DNA from: Verrucomicrobiales bacterium
Lineage (GTDB): Bacteria > Verrucomicrobiota > Verrucomicrobiia > Methylacidiphilales > JAAUTS01
Assembly (NCBI GenBank): GCA_031256975.1
Contig: JAIRPN010000013.1
Span: 310,001-374,000 of the forward strand
Reading direction: 5' to 3'
DNA: 64,000 nt
Shown here: piece after piece, positions 51,055 through 61,600 of the stretch
How the letters are laid out: each line of letters starts with the position of its first letter
Numbering within the stretch: the first letter of the stretch is position 1
Made by a program: the position numbers and the translations under genes
Notes under the pieces: generated by a model
The model's input: the letters and a program-made list of their open reading frames with translations, nothing else
Databases searched by the model: none
Told to the model about the DNA's origin: nothing

Positions 51055-51366
51055 ATGTTTGATAGACAATATAAGAATTGGGTGGAATTTTTGGAGGAGG
51101 AAGACATGGCCTTCATCAAACGTCTTGTGCTGTGTTCTGGTTCCCTGAAGGATTTGGCGGCAGCGTATAATGTTACTTACCCTACCTTGCGACTACGCTT
51201 AGACCGTTTGATTGCAAAAATTCAAATATTCGATGCAAATAATCAAATGGATGATTTCGAGCGTCAACTCAGGGCTTATTACGCCGAAGGGAAATTAGAC
51301 GCGACAGTTTTTAAAAGGCTATTATCCGAATATAGAAAAAAAGGAGCTAAAACCAATGAAAAATAA
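51055..51366 (+). CDS. DUF2089-family HTH protein
   Basis: 103 residues. The opening 'MFDRQYKNWVEFLEEEDMAF', then 'LCSGSLKDLAAAYNVTYPTL' (HTH), is the hallmark of DUF2089, a small presumed DNA-binding family usually next to a membrane protein. Here a membrane protein gene overlaps its end by 11 bases. ATG 51055 fits the family start. The ribosome site is weak because the hairpin fills the leader. Confidence 0.88.
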   Translation: MFDRQYKNWVEFLEEEDMAFIKRLVLCSGSLKDLAAAYNVTYPTLRLRLDRLIAKIQIFDANNQMDDFERQLRAYYAEGKLDATVFKRLLSEYRKKGAKTNEK

Positions 51367-52354
51367 AATAATCATCCTTATTCTGACGTTCTTCGTCTTG
51401 GGTATTATAAGTCACGTAATCCGTTCCCATGTTATGCAAGCAAGGCTTGAGCGGGCTGTTGTTGCAGAAAAAATAAAATGGTCAGAAATGGCAGATGCGA
51501 ATTTAAATCGAGATAATTCATCCGATCAGATTCATGAGATTGTCATAAATAAGGATAAGCCAACGTTAAAAATTCCACTTGGCGTAATAGACGTGTTTGA
51601 TTCTACGAGCGGTAAATCCAAGATAACAACCAAATATTTTGGAGTGGCTGGAGAAGTCAAATATCAAGACTTGCCGAATTCATTTCTAACAATAGACACT
51701 TCGTTTGTTTCTCCTGCTGGAAATAAAAGTGGCCGAGGTGGTTTCGGCGGGAGACTTGGTGGGTTAGACACTGATCTTAATGGAGCCGGTGATTGGAAAG
51801 AATTTTTTATTAGTTTTGATAAGGACACCCAAACATCTTCCTTTAATGATGCTGATCAGTTAAAAAAAGTGGTTCTCAATCTTGAAACCAAAGAATTTGC
51901 TCCGGTATCTGGCCGATTGTATTTTAAAAATGTTCGATTGCTCCAGTTTCCCTATATGTCACAACAGTCGCCATTGGATTGGACTGTTATGTCGCCTTTC
52001 TACCAATCGATTGATCGATTGATTTCTATGGTCTATCAATGGTGGTCAATTGACCGAATTCTTTGGGTTGCGTTGCCATATGCGTTTTTTTGTTGTCTAT
52101 CGACGATAATAGGTAGAATTTCTTTGCGTAAAGGGAAATATTGGAATGAAGTATTTACCATTTTTTTTGTAATTGATGCTCTGGTTACTTTATTGGGTTT
52201 GGTTGCTTATGCCAGTGGACAGAGCATTTGGATTTACGGTCTTTTATTATTGTATGGAATAGGGGCGCTTACCGCACACGCGATTGTTTTTAAACTGAGC
52301 TTTAAACTGTATTGTAAACAGGAATTGAGACGTATGCAGTCATTGGATATCTGA
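51356..52354 (+). CDS. Membrane protein partnered with DUF2089
   Basis: 332 residues. One N-terminal TM ('IIILILTFFVLGIISHVI'), a periplasmic beta-rich domain (about 60-205, with 'GRGGFGGRLGGLDTDLNGAG'), then three or four C-terminal TMs from about 235. It overlaps the DUF2089 gene and should be co-expressed with it. A sensor or regulator role is inferred from that pairing. No domain recognised. Confidence 0.7.
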   Translation: MKNKIIILILTFFVLGIISHVIRSHVMQARLERAVVAEKIKWSEMADANLNRDNSSDQIHEIVINKDKPTLKIPLGVIDVFDSTSGKSKITTKYFGVAGEVKYQDLPNSFLTIDTSFVSPAGNKSGRGGFGGRLGGLDTDLNGAGDWKEFFISFDKDTQTSSFNDADQLKKVVLNLETKEFAPVSGRLYFKNVRLLQFPYMSQQSPLDWTVMSPFYQSIDRLISMVYQWWSIDRILWVALPYAFFCCLSTIIGRISLRKGKYWNEVFTIFFVIDALVTLLGLVAYASGQSIWIYGLLLLYGIGALTAHAIVFKLSFKLYCKQELRRMQSLDI

Positions 52355-52410
52355 GCAAATCTTCATCTTCACTGTTTTCAGAGTAAATACTTATAGAAGC
52401 GGCACAGTAC

Positions 52411-52530
52411 GGAGGAGCGTGGCGATCAGACGGTAGAAAAAAGGTGTGCCAGGAACACAACACCAGCAAGCAAAGCTACTATCGATGGCAGAAGAAGTAG
52501 GGTGGGATGTGGCCGAAAGATATGATGCGG
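52411..52530 (+). pseudogene. Remnant of an IS3-family OrfA transposase
   Basis: One frame gives 'VAIRR' then a stop and 'KKG'. A second frame gives 'KVCQEHNTSKQSYYRWQKK', then a stop, then 'GGM'. Joined, these match the OrfA pattern IRR-x-E-x-G...VC-x-EH-x-IS-x-x-x-YYRW-x-KKYGGM. At least one frameshift and two stops break it, and no inverted ends remain. Confidence 0.7.
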
Positions 52531-52540
52531 TACCAAGAGC

Positions 52541-52888
52541 CTATTTCGAGAGTTGATAAAAAGATACTACACAAGCAACTATAATAATGGCCACGATCCA
52601 CAATGCTAAAATAGCTTTTTTGCCTTGTTCAGAAAAGTCAAGTTTATCCAATAATCCATAATAAATGGTGCGATAAATTAACAAAGCTATAAGTCCTAAT
52701 GCCATTAACCATGTTGTAATGGGATAGATAGAGACTATTAAGTCTTCATAGCGATGATTCGACGGAAACCCTGGTATATCTGGTGTGGTTGGAATTAGTA
52801 AAATTCTTAACACTGCGATTGCCCCGCTTAATAAAAAACCAGAGAGAAATACCCATTTTAAAATGGGCCTGAGTCGTTCTTTATTCAT
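52541..52888 (-). CDS. Small three-TM membrane protein downstream of the RHS gene
   Basis: 115 residues with three TMs ('WVFLSGFLLSGAIAVLRIL', 'ITTWLMALGLIALLIY', 'AILALWIVAIIIVACVVSF'). It starts 26 bases after the stop of the RHS gene, in the same direction. That is where polymorphic toxins keep their immunity gene. The RHS tip has a hydrophobic Gly/Ala/Cys segment that could act on membranes, which would suit a membrane immunity protein. No sequence family supports this, so the role is inferred from position. Confidence 0.6.
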   Translation of the reverse strand: MNKERLRPILKWVFLSGFLLSGAIAVLRILLIPTTPDIPGFPSNHRYEDLIVSIYPITTWLMALGLIALLIYRTIYYGLLDKLDFSEQGKKAILALWIVAIIIVACVVSFYQLSK

Positions 52889-52913
52889 TGAGCTTTTATA
52901 TGGTGTTTAAGAT

Positions 52914-55900
52914 TTATTTACAAGGACAGCCGGGTTTCGTATCCGCATTTTTTAACTGGCAGTAATACAGATCTGCGTCTGCTTGACTTACAGCGGCCTG
53001 CGCCTGATCGACCTGATCCTGTGCTTGCATGTATTCCTCGGTAGCCCGTTGCACCAGCAGCTCGTCCTGATTAACTACTTGTTGCAGTCTTTTTATGGTG
53101 TTACCTAGTGAATTGGCGCCGGCAACAGATGATCCACACGCAACGACGGCACCAGCACAGACGATACCTAGTACGACCGTTGCTGCGCCTACACAGGAAA
53201 ATAATGCAAGACAGGCTCCCAGTGTACCTCCTGCGGTGCTGCCTCTTCCAGATAGAGCATCCTGTAAATTGTCCTGATCCCTATTTCTCTGGAGTATTGC
53301 ACTCATCAGCTTATCGCTTTTACTACTCAGTAGAGTTTGCGCATTTTGTAAAGCTGACAATGCAGAATTATATTTCGCTTGCTCGGCTTCACAACACAAG
53401 CCGGTTGCGTCAATGAAATTGATCGCGTTGTTTTGAACATACCAGTATAGATTTGGTCCTTCGGATACCTCCGCATTTGTCAGTGAATCCCTGGTCAGCC
53501 ACCTGCCGAGGGCGGTGTGATAATAACGATTCCTAACTTGGTAGAGGTTGGTTTCTAAATCAAGCTGGTAGGAGCCGTACAGGTAGGTCCAGTCATAATT
53601 GGAGGAGGAAATTGGGTCATATTGGCCATCGTAATACAGCACGCTACCAAAAGCACTATAGACATAGCGTTCTTGCACTACGCCAGCAGCATCGGCAATG
53701 GCGGTCGGCTGGAAGTAATCGGCTAGGGCATAGAGTCTTCCGGAAAAAGCCCCGAAATTATCCCTCAGCACCAGGTCATCTTCATAACGAGTTCCCCAGA
53801 CATACTGATTATTCGCGGTGGCATTGTTATCAATTCTTTCTTCTAATACCTGCCATAGCTTGCTGTAGTAAAAGTCTTGAATGACAGGGGAACAGTTTTC
53901 CAAGGTCTGTTTCCAAATCCGGCGGTTAAGACCGTCATATTGATAGGTTCCCAAGATTTTGGTGTCTTGTTTAACCGTTACCAATCGGTTCCAGGCATCA
54001 TAAGCCAGGGTTTGTGCCGTGCCCCAGTTATCTACCTGCGGCATTGTGGTCATATTGCCGTCGGCATCATAGCCTACCGTACTGCTGGAAGAACTTATGC
54101 TAGAGATCTGATTGGCTAGTTGGTGAGTTCTACCTTGGTTGAGCGTTACGCTGCCGTTGTTGCGGACCACATAACCAGGCCAGTTTCCACTTGGATCGTA
54201 AGTGAAATTCTCTTCTTCACTGGGAACACCGATAATGGAACCGGCGGCCAAAGTCCCTACCAAACGCTGGCTGACTTGATACAAGCCGTCATAAACATAC
54301 TGTTCGTCAAGACCGCTCACGATGACATTCTGACGCCACAGGCGGTTGCCGGCACGGTCAAAACCGTACTTGTAGCGGTTGATGTCCGCATTTGAATTGT
54401 TAATCCAGCGGATGTCGTCAATGCGGTTAAAACGATCCAAGCCGGTGTATTGATCACCGCCATCTCCGTTTGCTTCCCCCGCCAGTTTGATGTAAGTCAT
54501 GGCGATGGAGGGTTCTGGATACTGCACCAGTACCGTGCGGTCGATGCCGAGTTTGGTATAGGCCACAATGGGCGTGGCGCCATCGTCAATATTGGCTACC
54601 CGGTCAAACAAGTCATCAATGCTATTGGTGGCACCGTAACCATAGTTTAGAACCCGTCCGTTGGGGTAAGTTAAACCAGTCAAGCGAATGGTATTATTAC
54701 TGCCGTCTGCGTAAGTGTAATCGACGGTCGGAGTGCTCTCAGGATCAACTGCACCGTCGTGAGATTGGAAATCGATCAGGATTTGCTGGAAGTCGTCGTA
54801 AACCATCTGAGCCTCATTGACCACATTCCCGGAGCCGGGAACCGGATCGTCATAACTGGTAATGTTTTGCAACATTCCTCGGACTTCATATGTACGGCTA
54901 ATACGTTGGATGGTGTTATCTACCCCAGCACCTAAAGTGGTTGCCATGTCGTCGGACAACCTTCCCAGCTTGTCGTAGTTGAATTCTCGCACCGTGCCAT
55001 TTTGGTCGGTTTGTTCTGACAATTGGCCTAAGCGGTTGTAGCCATACAGTATCTGGTCGCTGCCAGAAGTTGAATCCGGGTAAATCTTGGCACTTAACAA
55101 ATCGCCGCTTGCCACTCCTGAATCAGCAAGGGTTGATCCGTAAACCCACCGCGTCGTCTGGTTTCCGGTGATGGAATTATTGAGGGTCAATGTGGCGAGT
55201 TTTTTACCTGCATAATAAGTCAGCAAGGTGGTCTTGTTAATGGCAGGCCCGCTGCCAGAACCTTGATAGTTTTCAACTTTCTGTGTTACGCGGCCCGCGT
55301 TATCATAACCCAACTGAGTGACCATTCCCTGGGCATCTGTTCCTCCCACCAAATTTCCGGCATTGTCGTAATTTGTGTAGCTTACCAGGATGGTATCTGA
55401 TGGAGCAGGGGCTACCGCGCTTGGGGTGACTGCATAACCAGCGTTGGTGCCATAATTTGCTTGTGTGATGATACGGCCCAAGGGATCAGGATAACTGGAC
55501 GTATAACTGACCCTGGCTTGCGGTTGTGAACCGTTCGGCCCGTTGAGGACTCCGATTCCCGAGGCATTGTGATCTCGTTGGCTGGCGACTTGAAAAATTA
55601 AGTTGCTGGCAGCGTCGTAAGTGATAATCGTCTGTTCCAGTACCGTATCCGCATTTACCGTTCCGGCCGTTGAATAGGTTTGTGGGGTGGAATTGCAGGC
55701 TTGGTAAGAGCCAACTTGTCGGTTAAGGCTATCATAAGAACTTTTGACAAAGCCGCGTCCTTTGAGTGGTTGATTCAATATTACATTGCCCGTAGCGTCA
55801 TACCAAAGGTTTTGTGTGAGGACATTTCCTATCGTACCAGTGGCAGGGTCAACGGCATACTGTTGCTTTTGATAAATTCGTCCGAGATTATCGTAAGCCG

Positions 55901-58595
55901 TAGCCGACCGAGACACCAGATGGCCGGATGCTGAAGTATTATAATTATCGGTCTGGATTAACCGGTCCAAATTGTCATACGTGTAGGTTTGATAAAAATC
56001 AATTTCGCCATCAGCCCAAATCTTACGATTGCGGAAGTCATAACCAAAACTGGTCATGCGGGTGTCGGAAGCTGAAGCAAACAGGGTTTGCTGGGTCAGG
56101 ATGCCATCCCCACCAGCACTGCCGCCATCGTACACATTACCGGTAATCTGTACCATGTTGTTGCCAGGCGCGCCATCCCCGGTTGGGTCGGAGGGAGTTG
56201 CACCGTTATCATTGGTTCCTACCCAACCGGACACGACCCAACCTTTGGGGTTGAGTACCGAACGAGCAATCGTGCCGGCAGGCGTTACATTTTTGATAGC
56301 CCGTCCCATGCTATCGTAGGCAAAATCTGTTTCTTCAAAATTTGTGCCCACCGTGCCACTACCGCTGGAGGGGATCAAGAAGTAGGTTCTCAGCCAAGTA
56401 AGGCGGCCGTTTAGATCGTAATTAGTTGCATTCCATTTGGTCCAACTGTTTTGCGGGAAACTATCGGTTGGCAATAATTGACCGCTACTACTGGCACGGG
56501 TGGCTTGAATTTCCCCGATTTCTCTATCGGAGGCATCTCGTTGCTCAATGTTAACCGGATTGATTAACGTATAGATATAACTGGGTGAGGAACCCGTGGC
56601 ATAACCGTTTCCTGTCCATATTTCGTGTTGTGCATCCTGATAGATTGTCCACTGCGCCCGGCGAATGGATGTTGCCGTGCCATTTAAATCTATCGTATGA
56701 ACAGGGCCTAGGCTTTGTGTTTGTCTGCCAAATACATCCACGGTGTAGTCGGTGATGAGATGGAGTCCTCCACCTGCTGGTGTTGTCCAGCCATTGGGGG
56801 CAGGCAGAATACTGGTATTCACATCTTGAATCTGTTGAGTCAGGCCACCGGAAATAGGATCGCTAGTATAATTGGTCAGGAAGCCGCGCTCGTTACGCAG
56901 CCAAGTCTTATTACCAAATAAATCATAGACAACGGTTTGGCTGTTGGAGGTTCCTGATCCATTCTGATTAGTGGTAATTGTCGGCCAAATGGTGGTTTGC
57001 TGTTGAATACGGAAAGTACCGGAATACCACAGGTAGGAATATCGTGTCTGTGCTGGAGAAAGGGTGCCTGTAGAGGATTGATAAATTGTTTCGGTCGCAG
57101 TTTGATACACCGTTTGGTTGCCCAAGGTTTGGCCAATATAAGTCCACTTTTTGAGCAATACGGGTGTTCCAGCGGAGCCCTGTTGAACGCTTTCCGATTC
57201 TTTATAGCCAATCGGTTGGTTATAAGGATTGCCGCCGGCGTAATAACTGGTGAGGGTGATCAGGCCACTGTTAGTATTTAATATAGCCAACGAAGGATTG
57301 CTTTCACTATAGTTGGCTATCGCAGAGGAATTTGCTTCTTGCAGGGTGCGGCCGTTATTATCGTACTGTGTCCACTGATACCATTTTGAGCCACCGGATT
57401 GATAAATCTTGAATAACCACTGACCATAGGTGTTGCAATACACAATATTCTGGCTGCCATCGGTCAGGGTCTCGGTGGTTTTAGTGACCCACTGATTAAA
57501 GTCTGGTGTCCCTATGCCGTTATTGTAATAAACGAATGCCGAACTGTAGGCGTCGCCATTGGTGACTTCTAGTGTGACTCTGTTACTGCTGTCATACTCA
57601 AAATAATTATCCGCGTACTCAGAAAGCTGGGCATCGGTTGAGGTTGACGGAGTAAATCCGTCTGCAACCATGTTGTCATACGACGCTCCGGTAAGAACGT
57701 ATTTTAATCCATGTTGGAAACCATAAGCGTTATCGGTGATGTAATAACGATAGTAGGAAGTCCTAATCGTATCCCAAGTCGAGGTTGAAGTATTCCATTG
57801 CTGTACCGTCGCGCTTTGCAGGTCAGACGGCAGTCCGTTAGGGTCGCCCGAACCATAATAGGTATAGGCTACCCGACGTTGATCCACCCCGTTGAGTTGC
57901 AGGGTTACAGCGGCCAGTTGGGCGCTGGTGCTGTCCACATAGGTATAGTAAAAACCGGTTTGCTGGTTGTTATACACCCGTGCTATCGAAACCATTCGGC
58001 CTTGGGAATCATAGGATGCCGGAACAATATCTCCGGCCGGATCAATCAGCGCGCGTAATTTTCCTGCCTTGCTACCGGCATCAAAGGCATAGAACCATTG
58101 TTGGCTACCCGTTTGGGCGTTGGTCAGGATATATTGATTAGCGGCAGGATCGTAGGTAAGAGTATCCTGCTGGTAGAACATCGGTAAATAGTTGTTCGTA
58201 AGGCCATCACGAATATAGGCTTTGCGGGCAGTTGCCAAACCAACCACATAGATTGTGCCGGGAATCAAGCCTCCGACAGGTTGTAAATAAGGGATTTGCT
58301 CGACAAACCAGTTGATACCGGTCGGACCGTTGAATCCAAGGTTGTAAATATTGCTGTAGCTTCGCGTTTGTCCCCACTGAATGCCGAGACCAGAATAGGT
58401 CAGGTCGGTTTCGATCAATTCCAATTCGCCGTTACCGTACCGGACGGGCTTACCACTGTTGCTGCCTCCGCATTGCGGATTGGTACAATCTGGACATGGG
58501 GGCTGTGAATCTTGATTCGGGTTTGACATGGTCGATAAAGACCTGGCCCGAGGGCTAAATAGTTGCTTGTTGTTGGACGAATTATTTGCTGCCAT
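52914..58595 (-). CDS. Large RHS/YD-repeat protein with a variable C-terminal tip
   Basis: 1893 residues; GGAGGTGA lies 6 bases before the ATG. No signal peptide; the N-terminus has a Cys cluster ('CPDCTNPQCGGS') followed by an RHS opening ('VRYGNGELELIETDLTYSG'). Dozens of YD units follow ('YDNLDRLIQTDNYN', 'YDAWNRLVTVKQD'), then the core end 'NLYQVRNRYYHTALGRWLTR' and 'NAINFIDATGL' at about 1728. The last ~165 residues are the tip: coiled-coil flanks around a hydrophobic segment ('GACLALFSCVGAATVVLGIV') and a Cys-rich end ('PGCPCK'). RHS proteins encapsulate and deliver toxins; the tip is not recognised. Confidence 0.9.
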   Translation of the reverse strand: MAANNSSNNKQLFSPRARSLSTMSNPNQDSQPPCPDCTNPQCGGSNSGKPVRYGNGELELIETDLTYSGLGIQWGQTRSYSNIYNLGFNGPTGINWFVEQIPYLQPVGGLIPGTIYVVGLATARKAYIRDGLTNNYLPMFYQQDTLTYDPAANQYILTNAQTGSQQWFYAFDAGSKAGKLRALIDPAGDIVPASYDSQGRMVSIARVYNNQQTGFYYTYVDSTSAQLAAVTLQLNGVDQRRVAYTYYGSGDPNGLPSDLQSATVQQWNTSTSTWDTIRTSYYRYYITDNAYGFQHGLKYVLTGASYDNMVADGFTPSTSTDAQLSEYADNYFEYDSSNRVTLEVTNGDAYSSAFVYYNNGIGTPDFNQWVTKTTETLTDGSQNIVYCNTYGQWLFKIYQSGGSKWYQWTQYDNNGRTLQEANSSAIANYSESNPSLAILNTNSGLITLTSYYAGGNPYNQPIGYKESESVQQGSAGTPVLLKKWTYIGQTLGNQTVYQTATETIYQSSTGTLSPAQTRYSYLWYSGTFRIQQQTTIWPTITTNQNGSGTSNSQTVVYDLFGNKTWLRNERGFLTNYTSDPISGGLTQQIQDVNTSILPAPNGWTTPAGGGLHLITDYTVDVFGRQTQSLGPVHTIDLNGTATSIRRAQWTIYQDAQHEIWTGNGYATGSSPSYIYTLINPVNIEQRDASDREIGEIQATRASSSGQLLPTDSFPQNSWTKWNATNYDLNGRLTWLRTYFLIPSSGSGTVGTNFEETDFAYDSMGRAIKNVTPAGTIARSVLNPKGWVVSGWVGTNDNGATPSDPTGDGAPGNNMVQITGNVYDGGSAGGDGILTQQTLFASASDTRMTSFGYDFRNRKIWADGEIDFYQTYTYDNLDRLIQTDNYNTSASGHLVSRSATAYDNLGRIYQKQQYAVDPATGTIGNVLTQNLWYDATGNVILNQPLKGRGFVKSSYDSLNRQVGSYQACNSTPQTYSTAGTVNADTVLEQTIITYDAASNLIFQVASQRDHNASGIGVLNGPNGSQPQARVSYTSSYPDPLGRIITQANYGTNAGYAVTPSAVAPAPSDTILVSYTNYDNAGNLVGGTDAQGMVTQLGYDNAGRVTQKVENYQGSGSGPAINKTTLLTYYAGKKLATLTLNNSITGNQTTRWVYGSTLADSGVASGDLLSAKIYPDSTSGSDQILYGYNRLGQLSEQTDQNGTVREFNYDKLGRLSDDMATTLGAGVDNTIQRISRTYEVRGMLQNITSYDDPVPGSGNVVNEAQMVYDDFQQILIDFQSHDGAVDPESTPTVDYTYADGSNNTIRLTGLTYPNGRVLNYGYGATNSIDDLFDRVANIDDGATPIVAYTKLGIDRTVLVQYPEPSIAMTYIKLAGEANGDGGDQYTGLDRFNRIDDIRWINNSNADINRYKYGFDRAGNRLWRQNVIVSGLDEQYVYDGLYQVSQRLVGTLAAGSIIGVPSEEENFTYDPSGNWPGYVVRNNGSVTLNQGRTHQLANQISSISSSSSTVGYDADGNMTTMPQVDNWGTAQTLAYDAWNRLVTVKQDTKILGTYQYDGLNRRIWKQTLENCSPVIQDFYYSKLWQVLEERIDNNATANNQYVWGTRYEDDLVLRDNFGAFSGRLYALADYFQPTAIADAAGVVQERYVYSAFGSVLYYDGQYDPISSSNYDWTYLYGSYQLDLETNLYQVRNRYYHTALGRWLTRDSLTNAEVSEGPNLYWYVQNNAINFIDATGLCCEAEQAKYNSALSALQNAQTLLSSKSDKLMSAILQRNRDQDNLQDALSGRGSTAGGTLGACLALFSCVGAATVVLGIVCAGAVVACGSSVAGANSLGNTIKRLQQVVNQDELLVQRATEEYMQAQDQVDQAQAAVSQADADLYYCQLKNADTKPGCPCK

Positions 58596-58684
58596 AAACT
58601 CACCTCCACTTTAGCGGTTTGTAGCTATAACGTTTTTTCTGACATTAGCAAGTTTTTTTAATGGAAGAATTTACTAATGGCTTT

Positions 58685-61600
58685 TCAACGACACATGCCG
58701 ATATGCCGTAACACTTGCGCTAACTTTTGGTTGGATGACTTCCAGGACAATCCTGACACTTGTTCAGCACCTAACTTACCTAAAAAATCGGCCTTCTCTC
58801 GATTCGTATAGACTTCACGCATCTGTTCTATCAACGATTCATGCGATGGCTCAGCCCACACGCCACAATTGGCATAAAATTTATCTGCTGACACTAATTT
58901 ATAATCCAATGGATACCCGACGTATTTGTTGAAAAATTCTTTCACGCCACCATAGTCCACGCTAATGATCGGCCGGCCTGTGGCCATTGCCTGATGTTGC
59001 ATCAGGCCCCATGCCTCGCCTGATGAAGCCGACACAAAGCAAGTGATGGAGCGGTACCATGCGGCCATTTCCTGGTCGGTGAGGTATTTTTGCAAGATCA
59101 CAATACGGGGATCATTTGTTTCAGGCAGCGGACAATCTGAAAATGCCTTTACATAAAGCCGGACATCCTGCTCGACCGGGAAAGCTTCGCGAAAAGCGTC
59201 AATCACCTTATCAAGTCCTTTGCGAATACCGCCACTGGCCAAGCGGCCAGCTGTACCAAATATGCAGGGACCATCAAGCAACATCGGGGAATATTTGTAA
59301 ATGTTGGTATAGATGCCCAATGGCACCTGATAAATGGGCCTGGAGACGCCTTGGGCAGTAAAATTCTCCACATTCCAGCGGCAGGGCACAATGAGGCACT
59401 CGGCCATGTTCAGGTAGGAGATGTATTGCTGGGGAATGCGGGTGGTTTCCCACATGGTCAAATAAACGGTTTTCTTGCTCGGAGTCGGTTTTTTATTGGG
59501 TGGATACAACAGTAATTCCCAGTTTCCATTGTCATCGGTGTGAGAGATTCGATTTTTAATGCTTTCCGGTATGGAGGAGAATTTTTCATCAAATCCGATC
59601 GGCGCTATTTGTAAGTCATAGCCTTGCCGTGTTAAACCAGAGATAATGGCTACTGCATGCAATCCATAACCCGTGTAGGTGTTGACTGAGGCTCGCAACA
59701 GAATGTGATCCTTGGCAGATTTGTTGCTGATGCGTCTCAAGCTGGCAGGTTCGCCAATACACGAAATCCAATGGCGCTTGTTTTTTCTCTCCAGTTCTCC
59801 AGCCAATGTTGCGCCGGCAAGTATTTTCAGCGAGATTTTTTCACCCTCAACCTGCAAATTCCAAGACCATGACTCATCCCGCCGCAGTCCGTCAATTTTG
59901 CCATCCAGGGCAAAGCTTAATGTCCGGGGCGGTTTTCCTGCTATGCACAGTTCATAGCGGTGCGTGGTGAGTTCCTTGGAAACAGCAGCTTCCAAGAAAG
60001 AGGGGGGAGGGGCGTATTTACCGTTACCGTTGGTTATCCGTCCATTCCAGGATTCCCGTAAAACTCGCAAGCAGGCACGACAGTCCTCTTCCAATGCGAA
60101 ACCATTGATGTGCTTGTTGGGAATCCATAAACTCCATTTGTCCCGGTAACGATGCTGAAAAATCCGGCGACCTTGGAAATCATGTTGGTACAAAACGCCG
60201 TCGGCATAAACCGTGCCGGACTGTGGCATGGCGTAATTGATTTGTAATTTGCGAAAAGCCATATGGTAGGTGTCCTTGTCGCCGTACAAATACTGGTAAT
60301 AAAGGTCGCTGCGTTGGTTGTACCACGCCGCCAACAACAAAGCCGGCCAGGCTTGCTCTTTGTTGATCAACATTTGGCCGCTTTCAAATTGCGGCTCATT
60401 TTGGTAGGGAACCGCAAATAATTCCCATACTGGATGGTCAGGTGCAAAGCGTTCCAAATCCGGCCAGAATACGGCTCCGTAATTTTTGAATTCCTCTGCG
60501 GCGAATAAATATTCGGGATCGATGGTCGGCACATTGTCGGCGTCCAACAACAGGACTTCTTTGAAGGGGCTGTGCAGCAAAGCATGTGACTTTAAACTCC
60601 AGCCGTTTGCAATACCGGGTATGTCCTTGTTGTTGATTTCGTTGGCATCCACACACTTGACGTTCAACGGAGACATCAATTCCTTCATGGTACCGTCAAG
60701 TTCCTTTGGACCAAGATGCCAAAGCTGAATAGGCAGTTTACATCCCAGTTTTCGCAAGATGTTGATGCACACCCAGGCATTAGTGAAATAGGTGGTCCCG
60801 CCACCGCAAATGACAATACCCCGCCCCGAAAAACGGTGTGGATACGGAGGCAGGGTGGCTATATATTCTTCTGCGGCATTACGATTAATGTAATAGGCCA
60901 GTTTGTCCCCGCTCCAGGCGACCGAGTTGCCGTAATCCAGCACCGAATGAATGGCGTTGAGCTGTTGCTCAGTTAAATACGATCTTGTTCCTCCCTGAAA
61001 ATACAATTCAATGCGTCGGATCACCTGTCTGGAACTGATTATGTCCATGCAACGCGGCGTGTCTCCGACCGGTGATAGGCAAAGATTTTCCGGTCGGTCA
61101 AACTCCAACCCATCTCTCAGTGGACGGGTGCGTGATTTCCAGCATCCGCCCTGATCGCAGCAAAGCAAACTGCCATTGGTATGGATAAACTGATGGTTGG
61201 GATAAGCCTCCCATTGCGATGGCTCACGTCCCCCCGCTATCACCACGCAGGGACGATAAGGAAGCCTACTGTCCTTGGGTTCCACCGCTGCCGCCAAGTG
61301 CATGAGCGAAGTGATCGGGCACAAAACACCGTCGGCGTGATACACCAGACGGATGAGTTGCCGCACATCCGTTTTACCACGCAGGTCGATGACTCCACGC
61401 AGGGGCGGATGATGGTCGGATTGATCACCGACTTGGACAAACTGAATCTTTCCGCGAAAATGATCCACGACCTCTTGGTAGCGTTGCACCGGCCACCATT
61501 TGGTGGTTACATCACGCTTCCCCCCGGTGACAATAATCCAGTACGGGATGTCAGCACCCAGCAATTCCTGGACCTGGCTGCACCATTGCCTTTCCTCAAC

